DNA from: Desulfobulbaceae bacterium UBA2273
GTDB taxonomy: Bacteria > Desulfobacterota > Desulfobulbia > Desulfobulbales > Desulfurivibrionaceae
DNA length: 64,000 nt
Reading direction: 5' to 3'
NCBI GenBank assembly: GCA_002347095.1
Contig: DDWZ01000031.1
Location: forward strand, 1 to 64,000
Part shown: in pieces, positions 41,634 through 49,760 of the stretch
Position numbering within the stretch: position 1 is the first letter of the stretch
How the letters are laid out: the number at the start of each line of letters is the position of its first letter
Notes under the pieces: model-generated
Seen by the model: the letters and a program-made list of their open reading frames with translations, nothing else
What the model was told of the DNA's origin: nothing
The model's database searches: none
Made by a program: the position numbers and the translations under genes

Positions 41634-42736
41634 AGCTGAAGGGATTGCCAGTCCCGCCCCTGGGATTCGGCCACCAGCCGGTTGGTGAGCGCGCCCTGGT
41701 ATGTGGTTATGCCCCGGAACAGGGCCGGATCGTCCTTGGCTGCCTGGGCAAACCCCTTGTTGGCCATGGCCTGGGCATAAGGCAGGGTGGCGTTGGTCAG
41801 GGCAAAGGTGGAGGTGCGCGGCACCGCGCCGGGCATGTTGGCCACGCAATAGTGGATGATCCCGTCCACCTCGTAGACCGGAGCGGAGTGAAAGGTGGGG
41901 TGCGAGGTTTCGGCGCAGCCGCCCTGGTCGATGGCTACGTCCACAATGACCGCGCCCTTGGGCATCAGGGAAAGCATCTCCCGGCTGATTAGCCGGGGCG
42001 CTCGGGCGCCCACCACCAGCACCGCGCCCACTACCAGATCGGCCTTGGCAAGCTCCTCCTCGATGGTATGTTGGTTGATGGCCAGGGTTCGCACCCTGCC
42101 CCGGAACAGGGTGTCCAGTTCCGCCAATTTGGGCAGGTTGCGGCCCAGCATGGCAACCTCCGCGCCCAGACCCATGGCCATCTGCGCCGCATTGACCGCC
42201 ACGGTGCCGCTCCCTAGGATGGTGACATGTCCCGGCGGTACGCCGGGCACTCCGGCCAGGAGCACCCCGCGCCCGCCCGCCTCCTTTTCCAGAAAATGGG
42301 CCCCCACCTGGATGGCCATGCGTCCGGCCACCTGGCTCATCGGCGCAAGGAGCGGCAAAAAACCGTTGTCGAGCTGCACGGTTTCGTAGGCCACCGCGGT
42401 CACTTTGGCATCGAGCAGCGCCTGGGTCAGCTCCGGCAGCGGAGCAAGGTGGAGGTAGGTGTAGAGGATCAACCCCGGCCGCAGCAGCGGATATTCGGGC
42501 ACCAGCGGCTCCTTGACCTTCATGACCAGGTCGGCCTGGGCCCAGACCTCGGCGGCAGAGGCGGCGATTATGGCCCCAACCGTCCTGTATCCGGCATCGT
42601 CAATGCCGCTGCCCTCCCCCGCCCCCTGCTCGACCAGCACCGTATGCCCACCCTGCACCAGGGACTTGACCCCGGAGGGCACGATCCCCACCCGGAACTC
42701 CTTTTCCTTGATCTCCTTGGGTACGCCGATGATCAT
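41630..42736 (-). CDS. ald: Alanine dehydrogenase
   Basis: The 368-residue NAD-dependent enzyme interconverts L-alanine with pyruvate and ammonia. It shows the AlaDh/PNT N-domain (GVPKEIKEKEFRVGIVPSGV), KVKEPLVPEYPLL, YLHLAP with the substrate His, the NAD fold VTILGSGTVAVNAAQMAMGLGA, and the C-terminal CVANMPGAVPRTSTFALTNAT. Full length. It lies just upstream of the DUF523/DUF1722 gene's end, in the same direction, 12 bp apart, so the two may be co-transcribed. Confidence 0.95.
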   Translation of the reverse strand: MIIGVPKEIKEKEFRVGIVPSGVKSLVQGGHTVLVEQGAGEGSGIDDAGYRTVGAIIAASAAEVWAQADLVMKVKEPLVPEYPLLRPGLILYTYLHLAPLPELTQALLDAKVTAVAYETVQLDNGFLPLLAPMSQVAGRMAIQVGAHFLEKEAGGRGVLLAGVPGVPPGHVTILGSGTVAVNAAQMAMGLGAEVAMLGRNLPKLAELDTLFRGRVRTLAINQHTIEEELAKADLVVGAVLVVGARAPRLISREMLSLMPKGAVIVDVAIDQGGCAETSHPTFHSAPVYEVDGIIHYCVANMPGAVPRTSTFALTNATLPYAQAMANKGFAQAAKDDPALFRGITTYQGALTNRLVAESQGRDWQSLQL

Positions 42737-42748
42737 GGGGCTTTCTCC

Positions 42749-43702
42749 TCAGACATGGTTTCTTAATTTCAGCTCCACGGGATGCGGCTGCAGATAGTAC
42801 TGGTCGGCCAGATACGCCTCGTTGTATTTGCGCACATAATGGTTGAGCAGGGTAAGCGGCACCAGCAGGGGCACATATTCCCGGTGGTACTGGTCGATCA
42901 GTTCGAGAAGCTCTGCTTTTTCCGCGGGGGAGAGTACCTTTTTGAAGTAGCCCATCAGGTGGAGGAGCACGTTGACCTGCTTTTTCACCGTGGGTTTGCA
43001 GGCCAGCGCGGTCATCAACCCCTTTTCGTAATCGGCAAAGAGCGCTTCGGCGGGGTATTGCTTTGCCTGGGCCACGAATCTGCCCAAGGCGCGGTAGTGC
43101 GTTTCGCTGTGGGAAAAGAGCAGGAGCTTGTGGCGGGTATGGAACTCGATCAGGGAGCCCAGCCGCTGGTGGGCGGCAGCCTCCCGCCAGCGGCGGAGGA
43201 CGAAGATCCGGGTGATGAAGTTCTCCCGCAAGGCCGGGTCGTGGAGGCGGCCTTCATCCTCCACCGGCAGCAGGGGAAAATGGTCCATGAAGGCCCGGGC
43301 AAAGAGGCCGACCCCCTTATGTTGGGGGGCGCCGGTGGAGGATTCGCTGTAGACCTTGACCCGCTCCATGCCGCTGGTGGGCGAACGGCTTTTGAAAATG
43401 AAGCCGCAGAGGTTTTCCGTTTCCAACTCGTGGACCCGTTTTTGGCACCAACTCTCCATCCGTTCGGTCAGGTCGATTTTGCTCTGGATGGTAATCAGCC
43501 TCGGCTTGGCAGGGTCACCCACCAAGCGCATGGGTTCGCGGGGTACGCCCAGGCCGCATTCCGCCTCCGGGCAGACCGGCAGGAACTCGACAAACCGGGC
43601 CAGGGTTTCCATAAGATACGGGTCGCGGGTATGGCCGCCGTCGTAGCGGACCTTCCGGCCGGTGAGGCAGGCGCTGATTCCGATTGTGATTGGGGTGTCC
43701 AT
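42749..43702 (-). CDS. DUF523-DUF1722 fusion protein (YbgA-like)
   Basis: The 317-residue protein joins an N-terminal DUF523 domain (~1-150: IGISACLTGRKVRYDGGH, CPEAECGLGVPREPMRL, GFIFKSRSPTSG) to a C-terminal DUF1722/YbgA domain (~190-310: HTRHKLLLFSHSETHYRALGRFV, ALACKPTVKKQVNVLLHLMGYFKK). DUF523 has conserved cysteines. Fusions of this kind have been linked to tRNA or sulfur chemistry without proof. Coupled to ald downstream by a 12-bp gap. Confidence 0.88.
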   Translation of the reverse strand: MDTPITIGISACLTGRKVRYDGGHTRDPYLMETLARFVEFLPVCPEAECGLGVPREPMRLVGDPAKPRLITIQSKIDLTERMESWCQKRVHELETENLCGFIFKSRSPTSGMERVKVYSESSTGAPQHKGVGLFARAFMDHFPLLPVEDEGRLHDPALRENFITRIFVLRRWREAAAHQRLGSLIEFHTRHKLLLFSHSETHYRALGRFVAQAKQYPAEALFADYEKGLMTALACKPTVKKQVNVLLHLMGYFKKVLSPAEKAELLELIDQYHREYVPLLVPLTLLNHYVRKYNEAYLADQYYLQPHPVELKLRNHV

Positions 43703-43739
43703 GGAGGTATTGTAGCATGAAAAATAAGGAGAACAAAAG

Positions 43740-44639
43740 ATGTCTCAGGGATTCAGACTTGGTGACTTCACGATCCGCTGGCTGCAGGGCGGGGAGTTCG
43801 AGATCGACGGCGGCTCCATGTTCGGGGTGGTGCCCCGGGTGTTGTGGGAGAAAAAATGCGCCTCCACTCCGGATAACCATGTGCTGCTGGCAAATTCGCC
43901 CATGCTGCTGCAAACGGGCCAGTCCAATGTGCTCATCGACACGGGTCTGGGCAACAAGCTGACACCCAAGCAGAGGGGGATTTTCCGGGTGCGGGCTGAA
44001 TGGGATCTTGTTGCCGGCCTGTCCCGGCTTGGGCTCTGCCGCGACTCCATCAGCCACGTCATCCTCACCCACGGCGATTTCGACCATGCCGGCGGGGTCA
44101 CCATGCTCAACGATAGCGGCGGGTTGGAGCTGACCTTTCCCGCGGCCATGTACTACCTGCAGCGCCAGGAATGGGAGGATGTGCTGGCCCCCAACATTCG
44201 CTCGGCCAGCGCCTACTGGCCGGAGAATTTCGCGGGGTTGGTCGCGGGGAAAAACCTGCATCTGGTCGAGGGCGAGGAGGAAATTCTGCCGGGGGTGCGG
44301 TTGGCGCGGACCGGCGGCCATACCAGGGGGCATCAGGCCGTCTGGCTCGAATCAGGAGGGCAAATCGCTCTGCATCTGGGAGATCTGCTGCCCATGCCCT
44401 GCAACAGCAACCCGCTCTGGATCACGGCCTACGACAACTTTCCCCTTGATTCCGTCGCGGCCAAGGAGCGGTTTCTGGGGCAGGCGGGTGCCAAGGATGC
44501 CTGGTTTCTTTTCTATCATGATCCGAAAATCCTGGCCTGCAAGCTCGATGGGGATGGCGCGGTTCGGGAAGCCTTTTATGGCAGCCAAAATCCATTGGCC
44601 GCCACCGAATCGTGCTTGAAAACTATCCCGCAATTCTGA
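43740..44639 (+). CDS. MBL-fold metallohydrolase
   Basis: The 299-residue metallo-beta-lactamase-fold protein has the metal motif THGDFDHAGG (HxDxDH), a later His in RTGGHTRGHQAVW, and Asp/His in LHLGDLLPM and FYHDP. The active site should hold two metals. The sequence resembles quorum-lactonase or glyoxalase-II-like members but does not decide the substrate. It is convergent with the GGGtGRT gene. Confidence 0.87.
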   Translation: MSQGFRLGDFTIRWLQGGEFEIDGGSMFGVVPRVLWEKKCASTPDNHVLLANSPMLLQTGQSNVLIDTGLGNKLTPKQRGIFRVRAEWDLVAGLSRLGLCRDSISHVILTHGDFDHAGGVTMLNDSGGLELTFPAAMYYLQRQEWEDVLAPNIRSASAYWPENFAGLVAGKNLHLVEGEEEILPGVRLARTGGHTRGHQAVWLESGGQIALHLGDLLPMPCNSNPLWITAYDNFPLDSVAAKERFLGQAGAKDAWFLFYHDPKILACKLDGDGAVREAFYGSQNPLAATESCLKTIPQF

Positions 44640-44661
44640 TTTTCGCTTCTGGTTAAGCCCT

Positions 44662-45660
44662 TTACTTGATGGCTTCTTCAAGAGCCACCGCGACCGCAAC
44701 GGAGGCCCCGACCATGGGGTTGTTTCCCATGCCGAGAAATCCCATCATTTCCACATGGGCCGGCACGGAGGATGAGCCGGCGAATTGGGCGTCGGAGTGC
44801 ATCCGCCCCATGGTGTCGGTCATGCCGTAGGAGGCGGGGCCGGAGCCCATGTTGTCCGGATGCAGGGTGCGACCGGTGCCGCCCCCCGATGCCACGGAGA
44901 AGTACTTCTTCCCCCGTTCCAGACACTCCTTCTTGTAGGTGCCAGCCACCGGGTGCTGGAAACGGGTGGGATTGGTGGAGTTGCCGGTGATGGAAACATC
45001 CACCCCTTCATGGTGGTTGATCGCTACCCCTTCCCGGACATCGTCCGCACCAAAACACCGAACCTTGGCCTTTTCCCCCTTGGAGTAAGCCACTTCACGC
45101 ACGATTGCCAACGTTCCTGCGCCATAGTCGAATTGCGTCTGTACATATGTGAAGCCATTGATGCGGGAGATGATCTGGGCCGCGTCCTTGCCGAGTCCGT
45201 TCAGGATGACACGCAACGGCTCCTTGCGGGCTTTGTTGGCCGAGCGGGCAAGGCCGATGGCCCCTTCGGCGGCAGCAAACGATTCATGGCCAGCCAGGAA
45301 GGCGAAACACTTCGTCTCTTCCAAAAGCAGCATGGAGGCCAGATTACCGTGACCAAGGCCGACCTTGCGATCTTCCGCCACGGAGCCGGGGATGCAGAAG
45401 GCCTGGAGCCCCTCGCCCAGCGTCCGGGCAATGTCCACCGCCTTGGTCTCTCCCTTTTTCAGGGCGATTGCCGCACCGAGAATATACGCCCAACAGGCGT
45501 TCTCGAAACAGATCGGCTGGATGGACTTGACGATGCCATACACATCCACCCCCTTTTTTTCGCACAGCGCGCGGGCCTCTTCCAGTGAGGTCAAGCCATA
45601 CTGGGCCAGCACGGGGGTGATTTTTCCAATTCTTCGTTCGTAACTTTCAAACAGGGCCAT
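44662..45660 (-). CDS. GGGtGRT protein
   Basis: The 332-residue protein bears the family-naming motif in FSVASGGGTGRTLHPDNMG. It begins FESYERRIGKITPVLAQYGL and ends AVAVALEEAIK. Other conserved blocks are ICFENACWAYILGAAIALKKG and GRMHSDAQFAGSSSVPAHVEMM. Its biochemical function is unknown; the family is known to sit next to a NifU-like gene, as here (17 bp upstream). In this window the pair ends an operon led by a fluoride riboswitch. Confidence 0.9.
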   Translation of the reverse strand: MALFESYERRIGKITPVLAQYGLTSLEEARALCEKKGVDVYGIVKSIQPICFENACWAYILGAAIALKKGETKAVDIARTLGEGLQAFCIPGSVAEDRKVGLGHGNLASMLLLEETKCFAFLAGHESFAAAEGAIGLARSANKARKEPLRVILNGLGKDAAQIISRINGFTYVQTQFDYGAGTLAIVREVAYSKGEKAKVRCFGADDVREGVAINHHEGVDVSITGNSTNPTRFQHPVAGTYKKECLERGKKYFSVASGGGTGRTLHPDNMGSGPASYGMTDTMGRMHSDAQFAGSSSVPAHVEMMGFLGMGNNPMVGASVAVAVALEEAIK

Positions 45661-45677
45661 ATCTAAAGTCCTCCCGC

Positions 45678-46370
45678 TTATTCGTGACGTGGATTGATGG
45701 TGCGAGTGGCTTCATCAAAGCGGCCGTAGCTTGCCGTCGCCTTGCCCAGAGCCTCGTTGGCGTCAATGCCCTTGTGGATCATCTCCATCATCTTGCCCAG
45801 ATGAACAAACTCGTAGCCGATGACCTCATCGTTATCGTCCAGGGCTAGACGTGTTACATATCCTTCGGCCATTTCCAGATAGCGCACCCCCTTGGCCAAA
45901 GTGCCGTACATGGTCCCGACCTGGCTGCGCATGCCCTTGCCCAAATCTTCCAACCCGGCGCCGATGGGGAGCCCCCCTTCCGAAAAGGCGGTCTGGGACC
46001 GGCCATAAACGATTTGCAAGAACAGCTCCCGCATGGCGGTATTGATGGCATCGCACACCAGATCAGTGTTGAGCGCTTCCAGGATGGTCTTGCCCGGCAG
46101 AATCTCCGCTGCCATGGCTGCCGAATGGGTCATGCCCGAGCAGCCGATGGTCTCCACCAGCGCTTCTTCAATAAGGCCATCCTTGATGTTGAGGGTGAGT
46201 TTGCAGGCACCCTGCTGCGGGGCGCACCAGCCCACGCCATGGGTCAGCCCGGCGATATCCTTGATCTCTTTGGCCAGTGTCCAGCGTCCCTCCTGCGGAA
46301 TCGGCGCTGGGCCGTGATTCGCGCCTTTGGCCACGCAGGTCATTTTTTCCACTTCCGCCGCGTAGAGCAT
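45678..46370 (-). CDS. NifU-like iron-sulfur scaffold protein
   Basis: The 230-residue protein contains an IscU/NifU-type segment: VGWCAPQQGACKLTLNIKDG, then VETIGCSGMTHSAAMAAEILPGKTILEAL, giving Cys residues that could hold a transient Fe-S cluster. Its C-terminal half differs from classical NifU and lacks the usual thioredoxin-like NFU Cys-x-x-Cys. It is the partner gene of GGGtGRT and follows DUF190 by 18 bp. A role in repairing or building metal centres is inferred. Confidence 0.85.
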   Translation of the reverse strand: MLYAAEVEKMTCVAKGANHGPAPIPQEGRWTLAKEIKDIAGLTHGVGWCAPQQGACKLTLNIKDGLIEEALVETIGCSGMTHSAAMAAEILPGKTILEALNTDLVCDAINTAMRELFLQIVYGRSQTAFSEGGLPIGAGLEDLGKGMRSQVGTMYGTLAKGVRYLEMAEGYVTRLALDDNDEVIGYEFVHLGKMMEMIHKGIDANEALGKATASYGRFDEATRTINPRHE

Positions 46371-46388
46371 TAACGACCTCCTTGTTGG

Positions 46389-46736
46389 TTATTCATTTTC
46401 ATGCCGGTGAGTGTAACGGATCACCGTGGCTTTCTCCAGGGTGATCATGCCGCTTTCCATGATGGCATCCACCTTGGGCATGATTGCATCAATTTTCTCC
46501 TGGCTTTCCACAACCTCCACCACCATCGGCATATCGGCCGAGAGCTCAAGGAGCTTGTGAGTGTGATAAATTCGGTGAGCCCCGAAGCCGATCACGCCTT
46601 TCAAAACGGTGGCTCCGGCAAAACCCTCGGCGAGAAAAAGTTCTACGAGCACCTCGTAGAGGGGGCGGTGGCCGTGCATCTTGGCCTCCCCCACAAAAAT
46701 CCGCATCAGAACTTTTTCCCCAATAAATTTGGACAT
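46389..46736 (-). CDS. DUF190 protein
   Basis: The 115-residue DUF190 family member has a ferredoxin-like (PII-like) fold. Visible blocks are GEKVLMRIFVGEAKMHG, LFLAEGFAGATVLKGVIGFG and ADMPMVVEVVESQEKIDAIM. The family is repeatedly found next to crcB and is thought to modulate fluoride export, though the ligand is unknown. Here it is 12 bp after crcB, which supports that role. Confidence 0.92.
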   Translation of the reverse strand: MSKFIGEKVLMRIFVGEAKMHGHRPLYEVLVELFLAEGFAGATVLKGVIGFGAHRIYHTHKLLELSADMPMVVEVVESQEKIDAIMPKVDAIMESGMITLEKATVIRYTHRHENE

Positions 46737-46748
46737 GGATGGCTCCTC

Positions 46749-47126
46749 CTATGCTATTTGCCGGGCAACAAGAATTCCGAGCCAGGTGAATGTGAGGCAT
46801 ACCGCCACACTGGCCAGGATATTGAGAAATGCCGTGATAATCTGGCCATCTTCCATCAGCGTGAACGTTTCATAGCTGAAAGTGGAAAAGGTGGTCAACC
46901 CTCCCATAAAACCGATCGTAAGGCCGATGCGCAGATTTGGCGAAATGAGGGTACTCCGTAAGCCATATTCTATCACCAAACCGATGAGAAAGGCGCCGAC
47001 AATGTTGACTGCAAATGTGCCATAGGGAAAGTCCCGTCCCAAAGGGGCATAGACCCAACTTGACAGATAATATCGGGCGAGGCAGCCCAACGCCCCGAAT
47101 CCCGCGATGAAGGCAGCGGTTGTCAT
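46749..47126 (-). CDS. crcB: Fluoride channel CrcB/Fluc
   Basis: The 125-residue protein has four helices, dimerising to an F- channel that expels fluoride. Conserved segments are GCLARYYLSSWV, FPYGTFAVNIVGAFLIGLV with the pore Asn, and GFMGGLTTFSTFSYET with the aromatic/Ser track. It overlaps the MFS gene by 4 bp and belongs to the riboswitch-controlled operon. Confidence 0.96.
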   Translation of the reverse strand: MTTAAFIAGFGALGCLARYYLSSWVYAPLGRDFPYGTFAVNIVGAFLIGLVIEYGLRSTLISPNLRIGLTIGFMGGLTTFSTFSYETFTLMEDGQIITAFLNILASVAVCLTFTWLGILVARQIA

Positions 47127-48343
47127 GTTCGCACCTCATGAAGAATACATCTGCTCTTGTTCGTTCTGCCCATGGAACACATCAAAATGAAGAACAACAG
47201 TGCGGAAAGGCTTGCCGTGGCCGCACCGAAGTAAAAGGTTGCCGCTGGCGAGACGCGATCCCACAATACTCCGCCGATCAGGCTGGCCGGGAACATGGCC
47301 AACCCTACAGTTGCAGCATAGACCCCGAAAGCGGTTGCCTTGAAATCGGGAGGAATGATGGTGGCCAGAAACGCCTTTTGAATCCCTTCGGTAAATCCCA
47401 TGAACAGACCGTAGAGCCCGAACAGCAACCAGATGGTTTCCGTATTCCTGGCGACCGCAAAACCGTAATACAATCCGGCGAAGAGCACGAAGCCCAAGAG
47501 GATGATTCTCTTCCTGCCGAACCGATCCGCCGCCATCCCTGCCGGAATCGCCGACAAGGAATAAACAAGATTGAAGACCAGATAGACCGCCGGAATCATC
47601 ACCGTCGGGATGCCGATCTGCTCTGCCCGTAGGATCAGAAAGGCGTCACTGGAATTGCCGAGGGCGAAGAGGGTCGCGATGATAAGGAAAAATTTCACCT
47701 TCCAGTCAAAATGGCGCCAACGCAGCGTTGGCCGTTCTGCATGGGGCGCGGGGCGCTTCTTCTTTTCTTTGACAAAGAGGATGATCAGGGCCACCGCTAT
47801 GACGCCTGGTATCATGGAGAGCCAAAAGACCAAGCGGTAGTCGTTGCTGAAAAGTCCCAAAAGCGAGAGGGTGATGGCCGGGCCGACCACTGCCCCCAAG
47901 GTGTCCATGGAACGGTGGAAGCTGAAGGCCCTGCCCAGGTGGGTTGTTTGGGCGGATTCGGCAATGATCGCATCCCGTGGCGCGGTGCGGATTCCTTTGC
48001 CGACCCGGTCGGTAAAGCGTGAGGCCAAGACGTGCTGCCAGGCCCCGGCCAAGGCGATGATCGGACGGCTCAAAGTGGAAATGGTGTAGCCGATAACCAT
48101 CAGGCCTTTGCGTTGCCCGTGTCGGTCGGAAAACCAGCCGGAAAAGACCTTGAGCAGGCTGGCCGTCGATTCGGCAAGCCCTTCGATCAGGCCGATCATG
48201 GACTTATTGACCCCGAGCACGTTGGCCAGGAAGAGCGGCACCAGCGGGTAGATCATTTCGGAACTCACATCCATGAAAAAGCTGACCAGTCCCGTAACAA
48301 AGACATTCCTGCTGAAGCCGAAATAGGTTTTTTCTTTTTCCAA
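47123..48343 (-). CDS. Major facilitator superfamily transporter, first gene of the fluoride operon
   Basis: The ~406-residue protein has 12 predicted helices and MFS signatures: MDVSSEMIYPLVPLFLANVL, GWFSDRHGQRKGLMVIGY after TM2, RVGKGIRTAPRDAIIAES, and a second RFGRKRIILLG. Start: a TTG at 48343 lies 5 bp from TGAGGAAG. The frame is open further 5' to 48430, but that part is the riboswitch and terminator hairpin, so it is not coding. The substrate is unknown; position implies it helps fluoride or metal-fluoride stress. Confidence 0.85.
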   Translation of the reverse strand: MEKEKTYFGFSRNVFVTGLVSFFMDVSSEMIYPLVPLFLANVLGVNKSMIGLIEGLAESTASLLKVFSGWFSDRHGQRKGLMVIGYTISTLSRPIIALAGAWQHVLASRFTDRVGKGIRTAPRDAIIAESAQTTHLGRAFSFHRSMDTLGAVVGPAITLSLLGLFSNDYRLVFWLSMIPGVIAVALIILFVKEKKKRPAPHAERPTLRWRHFDWKVKFFLIIATLFALGNSSDAFLILRAEQIGIPTVMIPAVYLVFNLVYSLSAIPAGMAADRFGRKRIILLGFVLFAGLYYGFAVARNTETIWLLFGLYGLFMGFTEGIQKAFLATIIPPDFKATAFGVYAATVGLAMFPASLIGGVLWDRVSPAATFYFGAATASLSALLFFILMCSMGRTNKSRCILHEVRT

Positions 48344-48371
48344 TGGGGCTTCCTCAATGTGGGGACATAAA

Positions 48372-48455
48372 AAAACTCCTACCCTTGGTTCAAGAGTAGG
48401 AGTCATTAGCTTCGTCGGGGAAGCGCTCAAAGGCGAACTCCATCGCCATTATTTC
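48372..48455 (-). ncRNA. Fluoride (crcB-type) riboswitch with terminator
   Basis: On the minus strand GGCGATGGAGTTCGCC (48447-48432) forms P1/P2-like pairing and ATGACTCCTAC (48406-48396) is the conserved pseudoknot segment. ACTCCTACTCTTG... then pairs with GTAGGAGT (48375-48403), followed by a T7 run. That is an intrinsic terminator overlapping the aptamer 3' end, so fluoride binding should favour readthrough. Confidence 0.9.
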
Positions 48456-48460
48456 GAGTA

Positions 48461-48489
48461 AGACTAGATCATGATTCTCGTATTGTCAA
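48461..48489 (-). promoter_or_regulatory. sigma70-type promoter of the fluoride operon
   Basis: On the minus strand TTGACA (48489-48484), a 17-bp spacer and TAGTCT (48466-48461) place transcription start at about 48454, just before the riboswitch aptamer. Confidence 0.65.
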
Positions 48490-48643
48490 CTGTTAAGGGG
48501 GGTATCTTTTTGGTTGCCGCGCCACCATGGAGGACACTTTCACGCGGTTGCCATTCGCCTTGTTTTGGGTGAAGAAAGAAGTTCACAAAGGGATACAGCG
48601 TATTCCTCAGACTACAGAGATTGCGTGATGCTCGGATAAAATA

Positions 48644-49261
48644 TTACGGCCAAAGGAGCAGTTCGTTCAACACCGTGGCCTGACGGGATTTTTGGGGGAC
48701 ATAATCGAGGAGCAGGCTGGCATCGCGTAGGTTGGGCACCTCCAGCAGTGCCAGCACTTCGGTCCGTCCTTTTTTGGTTGGCGGCTGGCGCAGGTGATGG
48801 ACCAAGGCTTCGGCCAGCGAAGCGAAACTCTCGGGGGTTGCTGGGTTGGCCGAAGCGGGAAGGCATTCGCGGCTGATCAGCGAGAGGGCGTGGGAGCCAA
48901 GGAGTTCGCCCGCGTTGGCGGGTAAGGGAATCCTCCCCTGCTCTTTTGTGGCGTATTTTCTCGCAAGCAGTTCAAATTGGCGGCCCGGCGTATCGATGAA
49001 CACACTGGGCCAGATGATCTCCGTGTGCGGGGCGGGAAGCGGGCTGAAATGGTTGAAGCCGCGCAGACGCATCTCGGCAACCACCTGTTCGTGGCGAAGC
49101 CACAGGGCGGGAAGATGGTCTTGCCAACGGAGGGTTTCCGGGTGGCGGGAATACCCCTTTTTGTGTTGGCTGAGAACGGTGTGGATGGCATGGATTTCCC
49201 GGTGTTCGCCCAACAGGCTTTGTCTGTTGAGAAATCCGGGATGAATGTCCCAAACCCGCAT
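48644..49261 (-). CDS. Pyrimidine-dimer DNA glycosylase (Pyr_excise family)
   Basis: The 205-residue protein starts MRVWDIHPGFLNRQSLLGEH and carries the family region HKKGYSRHPETLRW. T4-endonuclease-V-like enzymes cut the glycosyl bond of UV-induced pyrimidine dimers. The tail beyond ~140 residues is longer than T4 DenV and of unknown role. ATG 49261 has GGAG 6 bp upstream; longer in-frame 5' extension shows no homology. The 154-bp gap 48490-48643 holds no feature. Confidence 0.85.
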   Translation of the reverse strand: MRVWDIHPGFLNRQSLLGEHREIHAIHTVLSQHKKGYSRHPETLRWQDHLPALWLRHEQVVAEMRLRGFNHFSPLPAPHTEIIWPSVFIDTPGRQFELLARKYATKEQGRIPLPANAGELLGSHALSLISRECLPASANPATPESFASLAEALVHHLRQPPTKKGRTEVLALLEVPNLRDASLLLDYVPQKSRQATVLNELLLWP

Positions 49262-49358
49262 GCCTTGCTCCAATGAATTTTTTCTTGTTGATCCTGGCAA
49301 AAGGGGGTAACACATCCGCTCTTTACCACAGGATATCGAACGCGGGAGTTGCAGGAAC

Positions 49359-49760
49359 ATGGCTGAAAAACTAAAAATTCTGATTGCCGAAGACGAAGAG
49401 GTCACCCGTCATCTTTTTCAGATCGCCTTCCGGGACGAGGAACGGTTTGAATCCCGGCAGGTCACCAACGGAGAGGAGGCCCTGGTCGCCTTTAAAAGCT
49501 GGCAACCAGATATTGTCTTGATAGATATCATGATGCCGCAGATGAACGGCTTTGAAACCCTCCAGACCATCCGACAGACCCTGAACGACACAACCACCAC
49601 GGTGATCATGGTCAGCGCAGTCACCGACAAGCAGGACATCGTGGCCTGCGCCAAACTCGGCATCCAGGGCTATGTGCTCAAGCCCTTTCAGGCAAAGACC
49701 CTGGCCGAGACCGTGGTCGGGTATCACCGCCAGCACAAAAAAGTCAAAAAACTTTCCTAG
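49359..49760 (+). CDS. Single-domain response regulator
   Basis: The 133-residue receiver has the acidic pair in ILIAEDEEVTR, the phospho-acceptor Asp in IVLIDIMMPQMNGFE, Ser/Thr in MVSAVTD and Lys in YVLKPFQAKTL. There is no output domain, so it must act by protein interaction, like CheY or a phosphorelay intermediate. Its stop overlaps the convergent 1,423-residue gene by 4 bp. One of the orphan kinases of this window may be its partner. Confidence 0.93.
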   Translation: MAEKLKILIAEDEEVTRHLFQIAFRDEERFESRQVTNGEEALVAFKSWQPDIVLIDIMMPQMNGFETLQTIRQTLNDTTTTVIMVSAVTDKQDIVACAKLGIQGYVLKPFQAKTLAETVVGYHRQHKKVKKLS

